Source of the DNA: an uncultured Clostridia bacterium
GTDB lineage: Bacteria; Bacillota; Clostridia; TANB77; CAG-508
Reading direction: 5' to 3'
Length of the DNA stretch: 50,743 bases
Assembly: GCA_947631145.1 (NCBI GenBank)
Contig: CANRKF010000004.1
Coordinates: forward strand, 1-50,743
In this document: piece after piece, positions 25,311-33,845 of the stretch
Numbering within the stretch: the stretch's first letter is position 1
How the letters are laid out: each line of letters begins with the position of its first letter
Made by a program: the position numbers and the translations under genes
Notes under the pieces: generated by a model
Seen by the model: the letters and a program-made list of their open reading frames with translations, nothing else
What the model was told of the DNA's origin: nothing
Database searches by the model: none

Positions 25311-26054
25311 TTATTTAACTCTTTTGAATATAATATCACTCATATCTGTTTTTTCTAAATAGCTTTTTCCTTCTTGGCTGATATCGCCTGCGGGAAAGTC
25401 TAAGGTGATATTGGCTTTATACTTTGTTTTTGTTGTTTCTATTGTGTAATCAAAAGAGGCTGTAAATTCTATTTCTTCTTTTTCTATTTCTAGTTTTTTT
25501 AGCCATGTGCCATCATGACGTATTTCTTTATCATCTTTAGAAACGTAATTGCCTATTCCCATATTGTTAAAGCTGAGCCATGTTGTTCCTCCTTTGCTAC
25601 CTATTTCTAATTCTGTTGAACTGCTTTGGCTTGCCCCTTTATATTCAAGTTTATCTTTTACTAAAAATTGGTCTACATAATTGTATAAACTTCCTGCTTC
25701 ACTATTTGGCATATATACTTTTACTTCGCCTTTTTGTGGCTTTTTTAGTATTTGTATATTATCTATTGTTACACTTTTTATAAGTAAATTTTCATCTTTT
25801 GTGTTTGCATCTATGTAAAAACTTACGTCATTGTTTTGAAAGATGTCAAAATTCCATTCTGTTTTATTTTCATTTTTATTTTCTATTCCTTGTGCATCAC
25901 TTATGATAATAATTTTAGATAGTTTAAATGGCATGTTTTGCTCACCTTCTACCTCATATTTTATCATTGCCATAAGTACAAGTATTAAAATTAATGCCAA
26001 AGTTGCTATTGCAAGCATTAGTTTTATCGTTTGTTTTTTCTTTTCGGTTATCAA
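25311..26054 (-). CDS. Unknown membrane-anchored 247-residue protein
   Basis: I do not recognise the family. One N-terminal transmembrane helix (about 10-30, TIKLMLAIATLALILILVLM) is followed by a hydrophilic, probably extracellular beta-rich domain of about 215 residues without cysteines. It contains KLSKIIIISDAQG near the membrane. The ATG at 26054 has AGGAGG upstream. It follows tRNA-Ser in the same direction, separated by a structured 150-bp stretch. No neighbour suggests a function. Confidence 0.75.
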   Translation of the reverse strand: MITEKKKQTIKLMLAIATLALILILVLMAMIKYEVEGEQNMPFKLSKIIIISDAQGIENKNENKTEWNFDIFQNNDVSFYIDANTKDENLLIKSVTIDNIQILKKPQKGEVKVYMPNSEAGSLYNYVDQFLVKDKLEYKGASQSSSTELEIGSKGGTTWLSFNNMGIGNYVSKDDKEIRHDGTWLKKLEIEKEEIEFTASFDYTIETTKTKYKANITLDFPAGDISQEGKSYLEKTDMSDIIFKRVK

Positions 26055-26075
26055 GAATTTTCCTCCTTTTATTTT

Positions 26076-26125
26076 TTATTGTATAGAAAAAGCGAAGATT
26101 TTTGTTATACAATAAGGTTCAGCTA
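26076..26125. other. Two stem-loops between tRNA-Ser and the 247-residue gene
   Basis: TATTGTATA...TATACAATA encloses an A-run and T-run hairpin. AAGGT-TCAGCT-ACCTT follows. A similar second hairpin (AATAAGG...CCTTAG) is found at about 39671-39690. They may shape the end of the tRNA transcript, but I see no T-tract for an intrinsic terminator. Confidence 0.35.
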
Positions 26126-26205
26126 CCTTAGGCTGTGTAGTTTGTAAAGTGAATCTATATATGTGGTATAACCACTTTTCTTATTTATTTTTATAATACA
26201 TAGCT

Positions 26206-26299
26206 TGGCGGAACGGGTGGGATTCGAACCCACGTGGCACATTTTATGCACCTAATTGATTTCGAGTCAACCTCGTTATGACCTCTTCGATACCGCTCC
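26206..26299 (-). tRNA. tRNA-Ser (anticodon CGA)
   Basis: A class II tRNA of 94 nt including an encoded CCA. Acceptor GGAGCGG pairs with CCGTTCC (one G-T). The anticodon loop CTCGAAA between TTGA and TCAA reads UCG. The long variable arm and the T-arm GTGGG-TTCGAAT-CCCAC are present. Confidence 0.95.
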
Positions 26300-26349
26300 T
26301 TGTATTTATTTCTAGCTTTTTCTATTTTTTCTAGTCTTTTCTGTTATTT

Positions 26350-26829
26350 CTATTTTTCTTTATTTTTTATGCTTTTATTATTTCTTAATTCTTTAAAAAA
26401 TTGTTTAAGTAATTTTTCACATTGTTTTTGCATTATTCCTGTTTCTATTTCTACTTTATGATTAAATGTATAATCTTCTAAAAGATTTAATACAGAACCG
26501 CAACTGCCTGTTTTTTCATCCATTGTTCCTATGTATACTTTTTTTATTCGTGCTTGTATTAATGCTCCTGCGCACATACTACATGGTTCTAGGGTAACAT
26601 ACATTTCACAGTCTGTCAAACGCCATGAGTTTAATTTTCTACTAGCTTTTTGTAGTGCTATTATTTCTGCATGTTGTATTGCATTTTGTGTTTCTTCTTT
26701 TTTATTATATGCTCTTGCTATTATTTTATTATTTTTTACTATTACTGCTCCTACTGGTATTTCTTTTTTTTCATAGGCTTTTTTAGCTTGTTTTAATGCT
26801 TCTTTCATAAACTTTTCGACAGTTTGCAT
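26350..26829 (-). CDS. tadA: tRNA-specific adenosine deaminase (A34 to inosine)
   Basis: A 159-residue zinc deaminase. Motifs are HAEIIAL (His and catalytic Glu) and PCSMCAGALIQARI (two zinc cysteines). TadA converts A34 of tRNA-Arg(ACG) to inosine, so that tRNA reads CGU, CGC and CGA but not CGG. That matters here because CGG appears to be undecoded in this window. Full length. Neighbours are tRNA-Ser and an unknown small gene. The C-terminal KNKSIKNKEK is a basic tail. Confidence 0.95.
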   Translation of the reverse strand: MQTVEKFMKEALKQAKKAYEKKEIPVGAVIVKNNKIIARAYNKKEETQNAIQHAEIIALQKASRKLNSWRLTDCEMYVTLEPCSMCAGALIQARIKKVYIGTMDEKTGSCGSVLNLLEDYTFNHKVEIETGIMQKQCEKLLKQFFKELRNNKSIKNKEK

Positions 26830-27034
26830 TTTTTCTCCTTTTTTTGTAATTTATACACATATATAATTTTATCATATACTTTATGTTCAAACAATAAATT
26901 ATTTTTAAATTTTTTTCTTGATTTTTATATTAGATAGTATCATAAAAAGCTTAAAACTTCAAGTGCTTTAAGCTTTTTTTATTACTTTAACTTTTATTTT
27001 TCATTGTCTTAATTTTTATTTTTTCATTACTTTT

Positions 27035-27238
27035 CTACCATATTTTTATTAATTCTTTAGCATATTTTATGTCTTTTACTGATAATGCTGTTAATATATC
27101 GGATAGTATTAATCTTTCTTTTGATGATACTTCTTTTTCAATTATGTAAATAAATTCTATGGCATAATCTATTCTGTTATTTATTGTGATTGATAACATT
27201 TTTTTCATTTCTTCTTTATTATAATTATTTTCCTGCAT
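27035..27238 (-). CDS. Unknown 67-residue helical protein
   Basis: I do not recognise it. It is all-helical by composition and begins MQENNYNKEEMKKMLSITI. The ATG at 27238 has AAAGGA upstream. It is divergent from the XRE regulator with a shared 105-bp region containing a dyad, so it is a plausible target or partner of that regulator (inference from position). Confidence 0.55.
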   Translation of the reverse strand: MQENNYNKEEMKKMLSITINNRIDYAIEFIYIIEKEVSSKERLILSDILTALSVKDIKYAKELIKIW

Positions 27239-27262
27239 ATAAAATTTCCTTTATTAACATAT

Positions 27263-27291
27263 TAATAGTGCGAGTAAGTCTCGTATTATTA
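27263..27291. promoter_or_regulatory. Dyad between divergent small gene and XRE regulator
   Basis: TAATAGTGCGAG-TAAGT-CTCGTATTATTA is a 12-bp inverted repeat, imperfect at two positions. Its place between the two starts fits an operator for the adjacent regulator, or a hairpin in either leader. Confidence 0.5.
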
Positions 27292-27342
27292 TTTTTAATA
27301 TATATTACAATTAGTAAAAAAGCAAGGAATTTATATGAAGTT

Positions 27343-27582
27343 ATGAAAAAATTCAATGGTAAACCTAATGTAACTGGTGATTTAATTAAAAAATATCGTA
27401 CTTCTATGAATTATACCAAAGCTGATTTATCTAGATTATTGGATTTACTTGGTATAAACATGGATGTTACTGAGATTAATAGAGTTGAAACTAATAGACA
27501 AATCTTGAAAGATTTTGAACTTATAGGTTTCATTAAGATTTTAAATATTAAATTGGAGGATTTAATAAAATTAATTGATTAA
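27343..27582 (+). CDS. XRE-family helix-turn-helix regulator
   Basis: A 79-residue DNA-binding protein: LIKKYRTSMNYTKADLSRLLDLLG, split into helices 1-2 and the turn, then INRVETNR (recognition helix and post-helix) and FELIGFIKILNIKLEDLI. I start at the ATG at 27343. Upstream codons to 27190 lack a ribosome-binding site. AAGGA (27324-27328) is instead well placed for a three-codon ORF ATG AAG TTA TGA whose stop overlaps this start, implying coupled translation. It may regulate itself and the divergent small gene through the dyad. Confidence 0.75.
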   Translation: MKKFNGKPNVTGDLIKKYRTSMNYTKADLSRLLDLLGINMDVTEINRVETNRQILKDFELIGFIKILNIKLEDLIKLID

Positions 27583-27601
27583 AAGAAGTAGGCATTAAAA
27601 A

Positions 27602-27678
27602 TGGTGTGCCTAACCGGAATCGAACCGATGACCTACCGCTTAGGAGGCGGTCGCTCTATCCTACTGAGCTATAGACAC
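27602..27678 (-). tRNA. tRNA-Arg (anticodon CCU)
   Basis: 77 nt with CCA encoded. Acceptor GTGTCTA pairs with TAGGCAC. The anticodon loop CTCCTAA between CCGC and GCGG reads AGG. D- and T-arms are normal. It gives this organism a dedicated decoder for AGG, another rare arginine codon. Confidence 0.96.
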
Positions 27679-27875
27679 ATATATTTACTTTTATATTTTA
27701 TACTATATTTCTCTGAATTTCAAGTTATATATAATTTCTTTATATTTTATTTTCTTATTAATTATAAGTTACTTTTTCTAAATATATTTTGCTTTTTCAA
27801 TTTAATATACATATTGACTTAATATGTTATAATTTTTTAGAATAAAATTATTAATTTATTAAGGAGCTAAATTAT

Positions 27876-28589
27876 ATGCAACGAATTTTAAGTTATATGA
27901 GAAAAACTATTGAAACTTACAATTTAATTGAAGAAGGCGATAAAATTGCTGTTGGCCTTTCTGGTGGGAAAGATTCTTTCACTTTGCTTATGGGTTTAAA
28001 AGCCCTTCAAAGATTTTACAGTAAACATTTTGAACTAATTGCAATTACAGTAAATCCCGGTTTTGAATTTTTTAATTCTGATTTTTTAAAGCAAAAATGT
28101 AATGAAATTGGTGTTCCTTTAGTAGAAGAAGTTTCTCATATTAAGGAAATTGTTTTTGATATTCGAAAAGAGCAGAATCCTTGTTCTTTATGTGCTAATT
28201 TGCGCAGAGGTATTATTAATTCTGTTGCTATTAGAGAGGGTTGTAATAAAATTGCTTTAGGGCATAATCAAGATGATGCTTTAGAAACTTTTTTACTTAA
28301 TTTTTTATATGCTGGTAATTTATCTGTTTTTGCTCCTATGAGTTATATGGATCGTTCTAAAATTACTTTAATTAGACCTCTTATTGATACTCCTGAAAAG
28401 GAAATTAGAAAATTTATTAGGAAAAATAATATTGAGGTTATGAAGAAAGTTTGTCCTATGGATGGTTTTTCTAAAAGGGAAGATATGAAAAATTTAATTT
28501 TTGAATTGGAAAAGAGTATTCCAAATATAAAAGCTAACATGATTGGTGCTATTAAAAGGGCTAATATAGGCGGATGGAAAATTAGTTAA
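27876..28589 (+). CDS. ttcA: TtcA-like tRNA thiolation enzyme (PP-loop ATPase)
   Basis: A 237-residue protein. The PP-loop is GLSGGKDSFTLL (28-39) and the TtcA cysteine pair is PCSLCANLRRG (about 108-118). HNQDDALETFLLN matches the family's HxxDD motif. TtcA makes 2-thiocytidine at position 32 of some tRNAs, in enterobacteria mainly tRNA-Arg species and tRNA-Ser(GCU), and tunes reading of rare CGN codons. A related sulfur-transfer role cannot be excluded from sequence. It has AAGGAG upstream, stands alone, and ends at a large bidirectional hairpin. Confidence 0.88.
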   Translation: MQRILSYMRKTIETYNLIEEGDKIAVGLSGGKDSFTLLMGLKALQRFYSKHFELIAITVNPGFEFFNSDFLKQKCNEIGVPLVEEVSHIKEIVFDIRKEQNPCSLCANLRRGIINSVAIREGCNKIALGHNQDDALETFLLNFLYAGNLSVFAPMSYMDRSKITLIRPLIDTPEKEIRKFIRKNNIEVMKKVCPMDGFSKREDMKNLIFELEKSIPNIKANMIGAIKRANIGGWKIS

Positions 28590-28592
28590 ATT

Positions 28593-28748
28593 ATGCTTTT
28601 ACTTTAAGATTTTTTTAGTTTTATAATTTATAATCTAAATTACAATTTAAATTATAAAATAAAATACAATTTAAGTTATAATTATAAGTTATAACTTGAT
28701 TTATAACTATAATTATAATTTAAAAAACTTAAAGCAAAAGCATTTTTT
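28593..28748. terminator. Bidirectional terminator with AT-palindrome loop
   Basis: ATGCTTTTACTTTAAG at 28593 pairs with CTTAAAGCAAAAGCAT near 28727-28742, with T-runs just outside or inside each arm. The interior is built from short palindromes of TTATAATTTATAA type. It separates the convergent ttcA-like and phosphosugar mutase genes. Confidence 0.7.
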
Positions 28749-28762
28749 TGTTTTATGTAAAT

Positions 28763-30493
28763 TTATTTTGCAAGTTCTCTTACGCTGTTTTCTAATTTTT
28801 CTAATTTTTTATCTGCATCTTCTAAACTAGAACCTTTTACTCCCATATAGAATTTTATTTTTGGTTCTGTTCCTGATGGACGAACGCAACACCAATCATC
28901 GCCTTCTAGGTCATAATATAATACGTTTGATTTTGGCAAATTAGTAGGTGTTATTTCTTTAGTTTCTATGTTTTCAATTGTTTGTGCTTGATAATCTCCA
29001 AAACTTAAAACTTTTTTACCTGCTATTTCTTTTGGAGTATTATTTCTCATGTTTTCCATCATTTTTTTAATTTGTTCTGCTCCTTCTGAGCCTTTTAAGG
29101 TAATAGAAAATTGTTCTTCTTTATAATATCCATATTTTTCGTATATTGCAAGCATTGCATCCCATAAGGTCATTCCTTTTTGTTTATAATAGCATGCTGC
29201 TTCACATAAGGTCATTACTGCTACTATTCCGTCTTTATCTCTTGCATGTGTTCCTATTATGCATCCATAGCTTTCTTCATAAGAATATAAGCATGTATAT
29301 TCATTATTGTTTTCTTCAAAGTTACGTATTATTTTTGCTATATTTTTAAAGCCTGTTAGGGTTGAAAATAGTTTTACATTATATGCTTTTGCAATTGCAT
29401 CTGTTAAGTTAGAAGATACTATTGTTTTTATAACTGCTCCATTTTTTGGTAAGGTTCCGCTTTGTGCTTTTTGTGATAATATGTATTCTGCTATTAAATT
29501 TCCTGTCATGTTTCCTGTAAATCTAATGTATTCTCCTGTTTCCTTGTTTTTTGCATATACTCCTAATCTATCTGCATCTGGATCATTTGCTAAAACTATG
29601 TCTGCTTCTTTTTGCTTTGCTAGTTCTAAGGCTAACTTAAAAGCTTTTGGATCTTCTGGGTTTGGATAATCTACTGTTGGGAAGTTTCCATCTGGTTTTT
29701 CTTGTTCTGGTACTACATAAACATTTTCAAATCCAAGTTCTTTTAATATTGTTTGTACTGGTATGTTTCCTGTTCCGTGAAGTGGCGTGTATACAATTTT
29801 TATGTCTTTTTGCATTTCATTTATTGCTTTTTGATTGACTACTAATTTTTTAAGTTCTTCTAGGTATCTTTTATCTATTTCTTCTCCTATTGTGTTGTAT
29901 AAGCCTTTTTGTATTGCTTCTTCTTTTTTCATTGTTTTTATTGTAGAAAAGTCTGTAACGTTATTTACTTCTTCTATTATTTCTTTATCTATTGGTTCTA
30001 CTATTTGTGCTCCGTCATCCCAATAAACTTTATATCCATTATATTCTGGTGGATTATGACTTGCCGTTATAACAATTCCTGCTGTACATCCTAATTCTCT
30101 TACGGAAAAAGAAAGTTCAGGCGTTGGTCTTAGTGTTTCGAAGCGATATGTTTTTATTCCGTTTGCATTTAAACATAAGGCTACTTCTTCACTAAATTCT
30201 TTTGACATTCTTCTTGAGTCATAAGCAATTGCAACTCCTTTTTGTTGCATTCCTTTTTTTACAATATAATTTGCTAGACCTTGTGTTGCTTTTGTAACTG
30301 TATAACGGTTCATTCGGTTTGTTCCAATTCCTATAAGTCCTCTTAATCCAGCTGTTCCAAATTCTAAGTCTTTATAAAATCTATCTTCTATTTCTTTTTC
30401 GTCTTTTTCAATATTTCTTAGTTCTTGTTTATCTTCTTCTGAAATGGCTGGATCTTTTAGCCATTTTTCGTAATTTTGTTTATATGTTTCCAT
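28763..30493 (-). CDS. Alpha-phosphoglucomutase/phosphomannomutase family enzyme
   Basis: A 576-residue alpha-D-phosphohexomutase. The catalytic phosphoserine loop is TASHNPPEYNGYKVYW, the metal loop is DPDADRLG, the sugar loop is EESYGC and the phosphate loop is CCVRPSGTEPKIKFY. The length fits the PgcA/PMM2-like class. It interconverts hexose 6- and 1-phosphates. It follows the UDP-sugar pyrophosphorylase gene, so the pair could make a nucleotide sugar in two steps. The leader has family-2-like sequence. Several CGN arginines but no CGG. Confidence 0.93.
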   Translation of the reverse strand: METYKQNYEKWLKDPAISEEDKQELRNIEKDEKEIEDRFYKDLEFGTAGLRGLIGIGTNRMNRYTVTKATQGLANYIVKKGMQQKGVAIAYDSRRMSKEFSEEVALCLNANGIKTYRFETLRPTPELSFSVRELGCTAGIVITASHNPPEYNGYKVYWDDGAQIVEPIDKEIIEEVNNVTDFSTIKTMKKEEAIQKGLYNTIGEEIDKRYLEELKKLVVNQKAINEMQKDIKIVYTPLHGTGNIPVQTILKELGFENVYVVPEQEKPDGNFPTVDYPNPEDPKAFKLALELAKQKEADIVLANDPDADRLGVYAKNKETGEYIRFTGNMTGNLIAEYILSQKAQSGTLPKNGAVIKTIVSSNLTDAIAKAYNVKLFSTLTGFKNIAKIIRNFEENNNEYTCLYSYEESYGCIIGTHARDKDGIVAVMTLCEAACYYKQKGMTLWDAMLAIYEKYGYYKEEQFSITLKGSEGAEQIKKMMENMRNNTPKEIAGKKVLSFGDYQAQTIENIETKEITPTNLPKSNVLYYDLEGDDWCCVRPSGTEPKIKFYMGVKGSSLEDADKKLEKLENSVRELAK

Positions 30494-30511
30494 TATTTCT
30501 TCCTTTTTTAT

Positions 30512-30690
30512 TTATTTAGGTTTTTAATAAACTTATTTTAAGCTTATGCTGTATTTTTAAATTTTAGGTTTATATAAGATTTTATATTATAAATTTTTTA
30601 ATTTTAAGTTTTTATAAGATTTTATATTATGAATTTTTTAATTTTAAGTTTATATAAAATTTTATATTCTAAATTGTATTTTTTAAGTTT
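30512..30690 (-). repeat. Tandem repeats of about 45 bp between the two sugar-nucleotide genes
   Basis: Three to four units of the form TTTTAAGTTTATATAAGATT then TTATATTATAAATTTTTTAA. The RBS-proximal end TTTAGGTTTTTAATAAAC resembles the family-2 leader element, suggesting that the leader expanded by duplication. Confidence 0.6.
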
Positions 30691-30721
30691 ATTTGGTTTT
30701 ACCTATAACCTTTTTTGTTTT

Positions 30722-31966
30722 TTATGATAAGTGATGATAATTATTGTATAAAGTTCTAGCCGTTTCTGGGCTATCTACACCTTCTGCATTTTTAACTGGT
30801 GCAAATTCTTCTTCTCTTTTTACTCTATAAACTAACATTTCTGGTACACAAGAGAATATATCAAATAAAAATGCTTCAAATTTGTATGCATTTGGTGTTT
30901 CTGGTACTATTATTTTTCCTTCTGCATTTTTATAGCTTGCTTTTTTAAAGGCTATATGATATGGTAATTTTTCTGTACTTATTCTTTCTAATACACTAAT
31001 ATGAAATTGATGATTTACAATGTTTGCATCTCCTAATAAGAAGTCGCCTTTTTCATCTTTTGCTTTTGCTAATTCTTCAGATATTTCAGAGTATTCTATA
31101 ACTCCCGGTTTTCCATCCCTTTTGCAGAATACTCCTACTTTTTCTTCTGCATAGGCTTTTACAACACTTTTACTTGCAGTTAGTTTTTCTAATGCTACTT
31201 GCATTCCAATAAATACTGGATCTACAAATTTTGCCAAAATGTTATCTACTCCACTAATAAAAATGTATTCTATTCCTTTTTCTTTCATGTCATATATAAT
31301 GCCATTTTTTCTCATTGCTTCAAAAACTCCGCCGTGCCCATCTGGTGCTTGTTTTATCATATTTTCTTCATTTATTAAAACTTTTCCGTTTGTATCTAAC
31401 ATTGGTAATGTTCCTTGTTTGAAAAATTGTATCGCTGATTTTGGATAGTTAAAATAGTTTTTTTCTTCAAAAAATTTTACTGTTTCTTCATTATTTTCGT
31501 CGCTAGTCATTAAATACCATGGGATGGTTACTCCATATTTTTCTTTTGCTTCTTTTACATTATCACATAAAAGTTCAAAAATAGATTTATGTGAAGAAAG
31601 TCCTATGTCATAAGTTCCTTTTGGTCCTGAATGTCCAAGTCTAGTGCCTTGTCCTCCTGCCATTGTTACAACTGCTAGTTTGCCTTGTTTTATAATTTCT
31701 TCGCCAATTTTTGTGTATTTTTCTGTTTCTTCTTTTGATAGTTCTGACTTAGTAACATGTGGTATTGCTTCGATTTTACTTTCTGTAAAATCTGGTTTTT
31801 CTTTTGTACTTTCATATAGGTCTTGTAATTGCTTAAAATCTATTGTTAAAATTTCGTCTAATAATTGATTTTGTTTTTCTTCTGAAAGTTCATTATAAAA
31901 GTTAAGTAAGTGTTCTTGTCCATATTTTGCAAGTTTTTCTTTTACATTTAATAATTTTTCTTCCAT
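30722..31966 (-). CDS. UDP-sugar pyrophosphorylase (UDPGP/UAP1 family)
   Basis: A 414-residue uridylyltransferase of the eukaryote-like UDPGP family, not GalU or GlmU. The nucleotide loop is VVTMAGGQGTRLGHSGPKGTYD, split in this text around GGQGTRLG (about 102-109). Others are APDGHGGVF, FISGVDNILAKFVDP and NVVNHQ-type VNHQFHIS. Substrate is UTP plus glucose- or N-acetylglucosamine-1-phosphate; UAP1-like motifs favour GlcNAc-1-P, but this is not decisive. It sits upstream of the phosphosugar mutase. The ATG at 31966 is preceded by AAAGGA. Confidence 0.9.
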   Translation of the reverse strand: MEEKLLNVKEKLAKYGQEHLLNFYNELSEEKQNQLLDEILTIDFKQLQDLYESTKEKPDFTESKIEAIPHVTKSELSKEETEKYTKIGEEIIKQGKLAVVTMAGGQGTRLGHSGPKGTYDIGLSSHKSIFELLCDNVKEAKEKYGVTIPWYLMTSDENNEETVKFFEEKNYFNYPKSAIQFFKQGTLPMLDTNGKVLINEENMIKQAPDGHGGVFEAMRKNGIIYDMKEKGIEYIFISGVDNILAKFVDPVFIGMQVALEKLTASKSVVKAYAEEKVGVFCKRDGKPGVIEYSEISEELAKAKDEKGDFLLGDANIVNHQFHISVLERISTEKLPYHIAFKKASYKNAEGKIIVPETPNAYKFEAFLFDIFSCVPEMLVYRVKREEEFAPVKNAEGVDSPETARTLYNNYHHLS

Positions 31967-32148
31967 AAATTTTTCCTTTCTTTTTATATTTTCAATTATT
32001 AAATCATATTTTTATTTTTTTGTAAACAATAATCAAATATATATGCAATTTTACTTTTTCATTTACTTTTCCATACTTACATTTAATATTTCAATTGACG
32101 TAAAATTTATTTTTTCATAATTGTATTTTATTTTTTGCTTATGCTTTA

Positions 32149-32667
32149 TTATCCAAATACTTCAGAGATTTCTTTTTCTCCTGAGGTATTAAATACTTTA
32201 TTATGATTACTTAATATTTCTACAATATTATTATTAAAATCTGTTACTTCAAAGAAATTAATTATTTTTAATTTTGATATTTTTGATGTTTCTAGCCATT
32301 TTTCTATGTTACTATTATTTTTTTCTATATATTCTTTTGAGCCATTTACTAAAATAATAATTTCTGTTTCATTGTTATTTTTGTTTTTATTATTTTTATT
32401 AAGTTCTTCATTTAATTTATTTTCTATATTTTCATATTTTATGCTATCTAAATTTTTCCAATTTATAGATAGTATTTTTTCTTTATTTTTTAAATTTAGT
32501 TTTTCTACTAATATTTTTATATTTTCTTCCAATTTATTTTCTAATACAGGTACAACATTTACATCTTTTTCAATTTTTGAATTAATATAAGGTAATATCA
32601 TTGTTGTTAAATGCCAGTCGCTTACATAAAAACTACATAGTTTTTCTAATTTTTTTTCTATTTTCAT
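32149..32667 (-). CDS. Unknown 172-residue cytoplasmic protein
   Basis: I do not recognise it. It is a charged Asn/Lys-rich protein beginning MKIEKKLEKLCSFYVSDWHL. It has a low-complexity stretch of Asn and Lys near 90-100 and IIILVNGSKEYIE in the centre, which looks like a Rossmann-type strand-turn. The ATG follows a GGGG-rich site. It is divergent from spoIIR, and in spore formers genes of this place and size can be sporulation accessory proteins, but nothing in the sequence proves that. Confidence 0.6.
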   Translation of the reverse strand: MKIEKKLEKLCSFYVSDWHLTTMILPYINSKIEKDVNVVPVLENKLEENIKILVEKLNLKNKEKILSINWKNLDSIKYENIENKLNEELNKNNKNKNNNETEIIILVNGSKEYIEKNNSNIEKWLETSKISKLKIINFFEVTDFNNNIVEILSNHNKVFNTSGEKEISEVFG

Positions 32668-32778
32668 TTTTAAGCCCCCTGTTTATTTTTAATACTTGGA
32701 AAATTTTACCATTTTTATTTTAAAAAATCAAGCTATTTTGTTAGGAATCGTGCGTGTTTATTCGACATTTGCATTTTA

Positions 32779-32791
32779 GGTACTATTTAAG
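32779..32791. repeat. Partial copy of the 33602-33713 element end
   Basis: GGTACTATTTAAG matches the right end TAGTACTATTTAAG of the inverted-repeat element 900 bp away. Confidence 0.4.
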
Positions 32792-32912
32792 CTATTTTGA
32801 AATTATTTTATATTTTAAAAAAGTTTTTCCTTTTATGTATAAATTATTAATTTGTTGTCAATAATTGTATTAAATAAATAATTTTAATTTTTTTGATATA
32901 CGGAGGAAAAAA

Positions 32913-33569
32913 ATGAAATCTTTGAATAATTTATTTTTTAAAATTAAACCTTTTTTGGTAATTTCTATATTACTTAGTACTTATATTTTTATTTGTGCTA
33001 TTTCTTATGTGAGTGCTGTATCTGATGATATTGCAAATAGTGTTTTTCGTTTACATGTTATTGCAAATAGTGATTCTACAGAGGATCAAAATTTAAAACT
33101 TAAAGTTCGTGATGAACTTCTTTCTTATATGAATGTTCTTTCTAAAAATTGTTCTTCTAAAGAAGAGGTAATTGAAATGGCTAAAGCGCATATTAATGAT
33201 TTTAAGGCAATTGCTTCAAAGGTAATTTCGGATAATAATTTTAATTATGCTGTTGATGTTCAAGTAGGTGATAGTGATTTTCCTACTAAATATTATGGTG
33301 ATATTTCTCTTCCTGCTGGTACTTATGATGCCTTAAAAGTAAAAATTGGTGATGCTAAAGGTCAAAATTGGTGGTGTGTAATGTTCCCTCCTTTATGTTT
33401 TGTTGATGTAAGTTCCGGTATTGTTCCTGATAGTTCTAAGGAAGAGTTAAAAGAGAATTTAAATGATGAGGAGTATGATTTGATTAGCAAAACTGATTCT
33501 GATGAAATTACTTTTAAATTTAAATTAGTAGAGTTTTTTCAAAATTTAAGACTTGGGCTAAATAAGTAA
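32913..33569 (+). CDS. spoIIR: Stage II sporulation protein R
   Basis: A 218-residue secreted signalling protein with an N-terminal signal/anchor segment (about 13-36). It then has FRLHVIANSDSTEDQNLKLK, the SpoIIR signature, and WWCVMFPPLCFVD in the C-terminal part. It is made in the forespore under sigma-F and activates SpoIIGA to process pro-sigma-E in the mother cell. Length is typical. The AGGAGG-like GGAGGA Shine-Dalgarno is strong. It lies upstream of murA, a common neighbour in clostridia. Confidence 0.95.
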   Translation: MKSLNNLFFKIKPFLVISILLSTYIFICAISYVSAVSDDIANSVFRLHVIANSDSTEDQNLKLKVRDELLSYMNVLSKNCSSKEEVIEMAKAHINDFKAIASKVISDNNFNYAVDVQVGDSDFPTKYYGDISLPAGTYDALKVKIGDAKGQNWWCVMFPPLCFVDVSSGIVPDSSKEELKENLNDEEYDLISKTDSDEITFKFKLVEFFQNLRLGLNK

Positions 33570-33601
33570 GTTATTATATAATAGTTATGATTACGTTAAA
33601 A

Positions 33602-33713
33602 CTTAAATAGTACTATTTTTCGCAGTTTTGAGAGATCCCGTTCTGACATTTCTTCTTTGAACTTGCTTCTGCAACAGGCAATTTGAAAAACAAGAAAACT
33701 AGTACTATTTAAG
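33602..33713. repeat. 112-bp element closed by 14-bp perfect inverted repeats (MITE-like or structured RNA)
   Basis: CTTAAATAGTACTA (33602-33615) and TAGTACTATTTAAG (33700-33713) are perfect inverted repeats. The similarity extends inward over a T-rich/A-rich stretch for about 12 more bases. The interior is richer in GC than the surroundings (AGAGATCCCGTTCTGAC) and can fold TTGC-TTCT-GCAA. A possible TATAAT lies just upstream on the + strand. I cannot match it to a known RNA family. Confidence 0.55.
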
Positions 33714-33845
33714 CGGTGTAGATATAAAAACATCATATAGTAACATTCTTTCTTTTATTTACAATTTAATTACTTGCCAAATAAATTAAAGTATGGTATA
33801 AAATATGTGGAAAAAGCCATTATTTAAAAATTGGAGGTAATTATT

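Noticed and set aside
27601..27822. Open frame beginning MVCLTGIEPMTYRLGG
   Set aside because: This is the familiar false translation of a tRNA gene read on the opposite strand (tRNA-Arg CCU at 27602-27678).
33602..33713. 6S RNA
   Set aside because: Too short (112 nt against about 160-200) and without the recognisable 6S central bubble.
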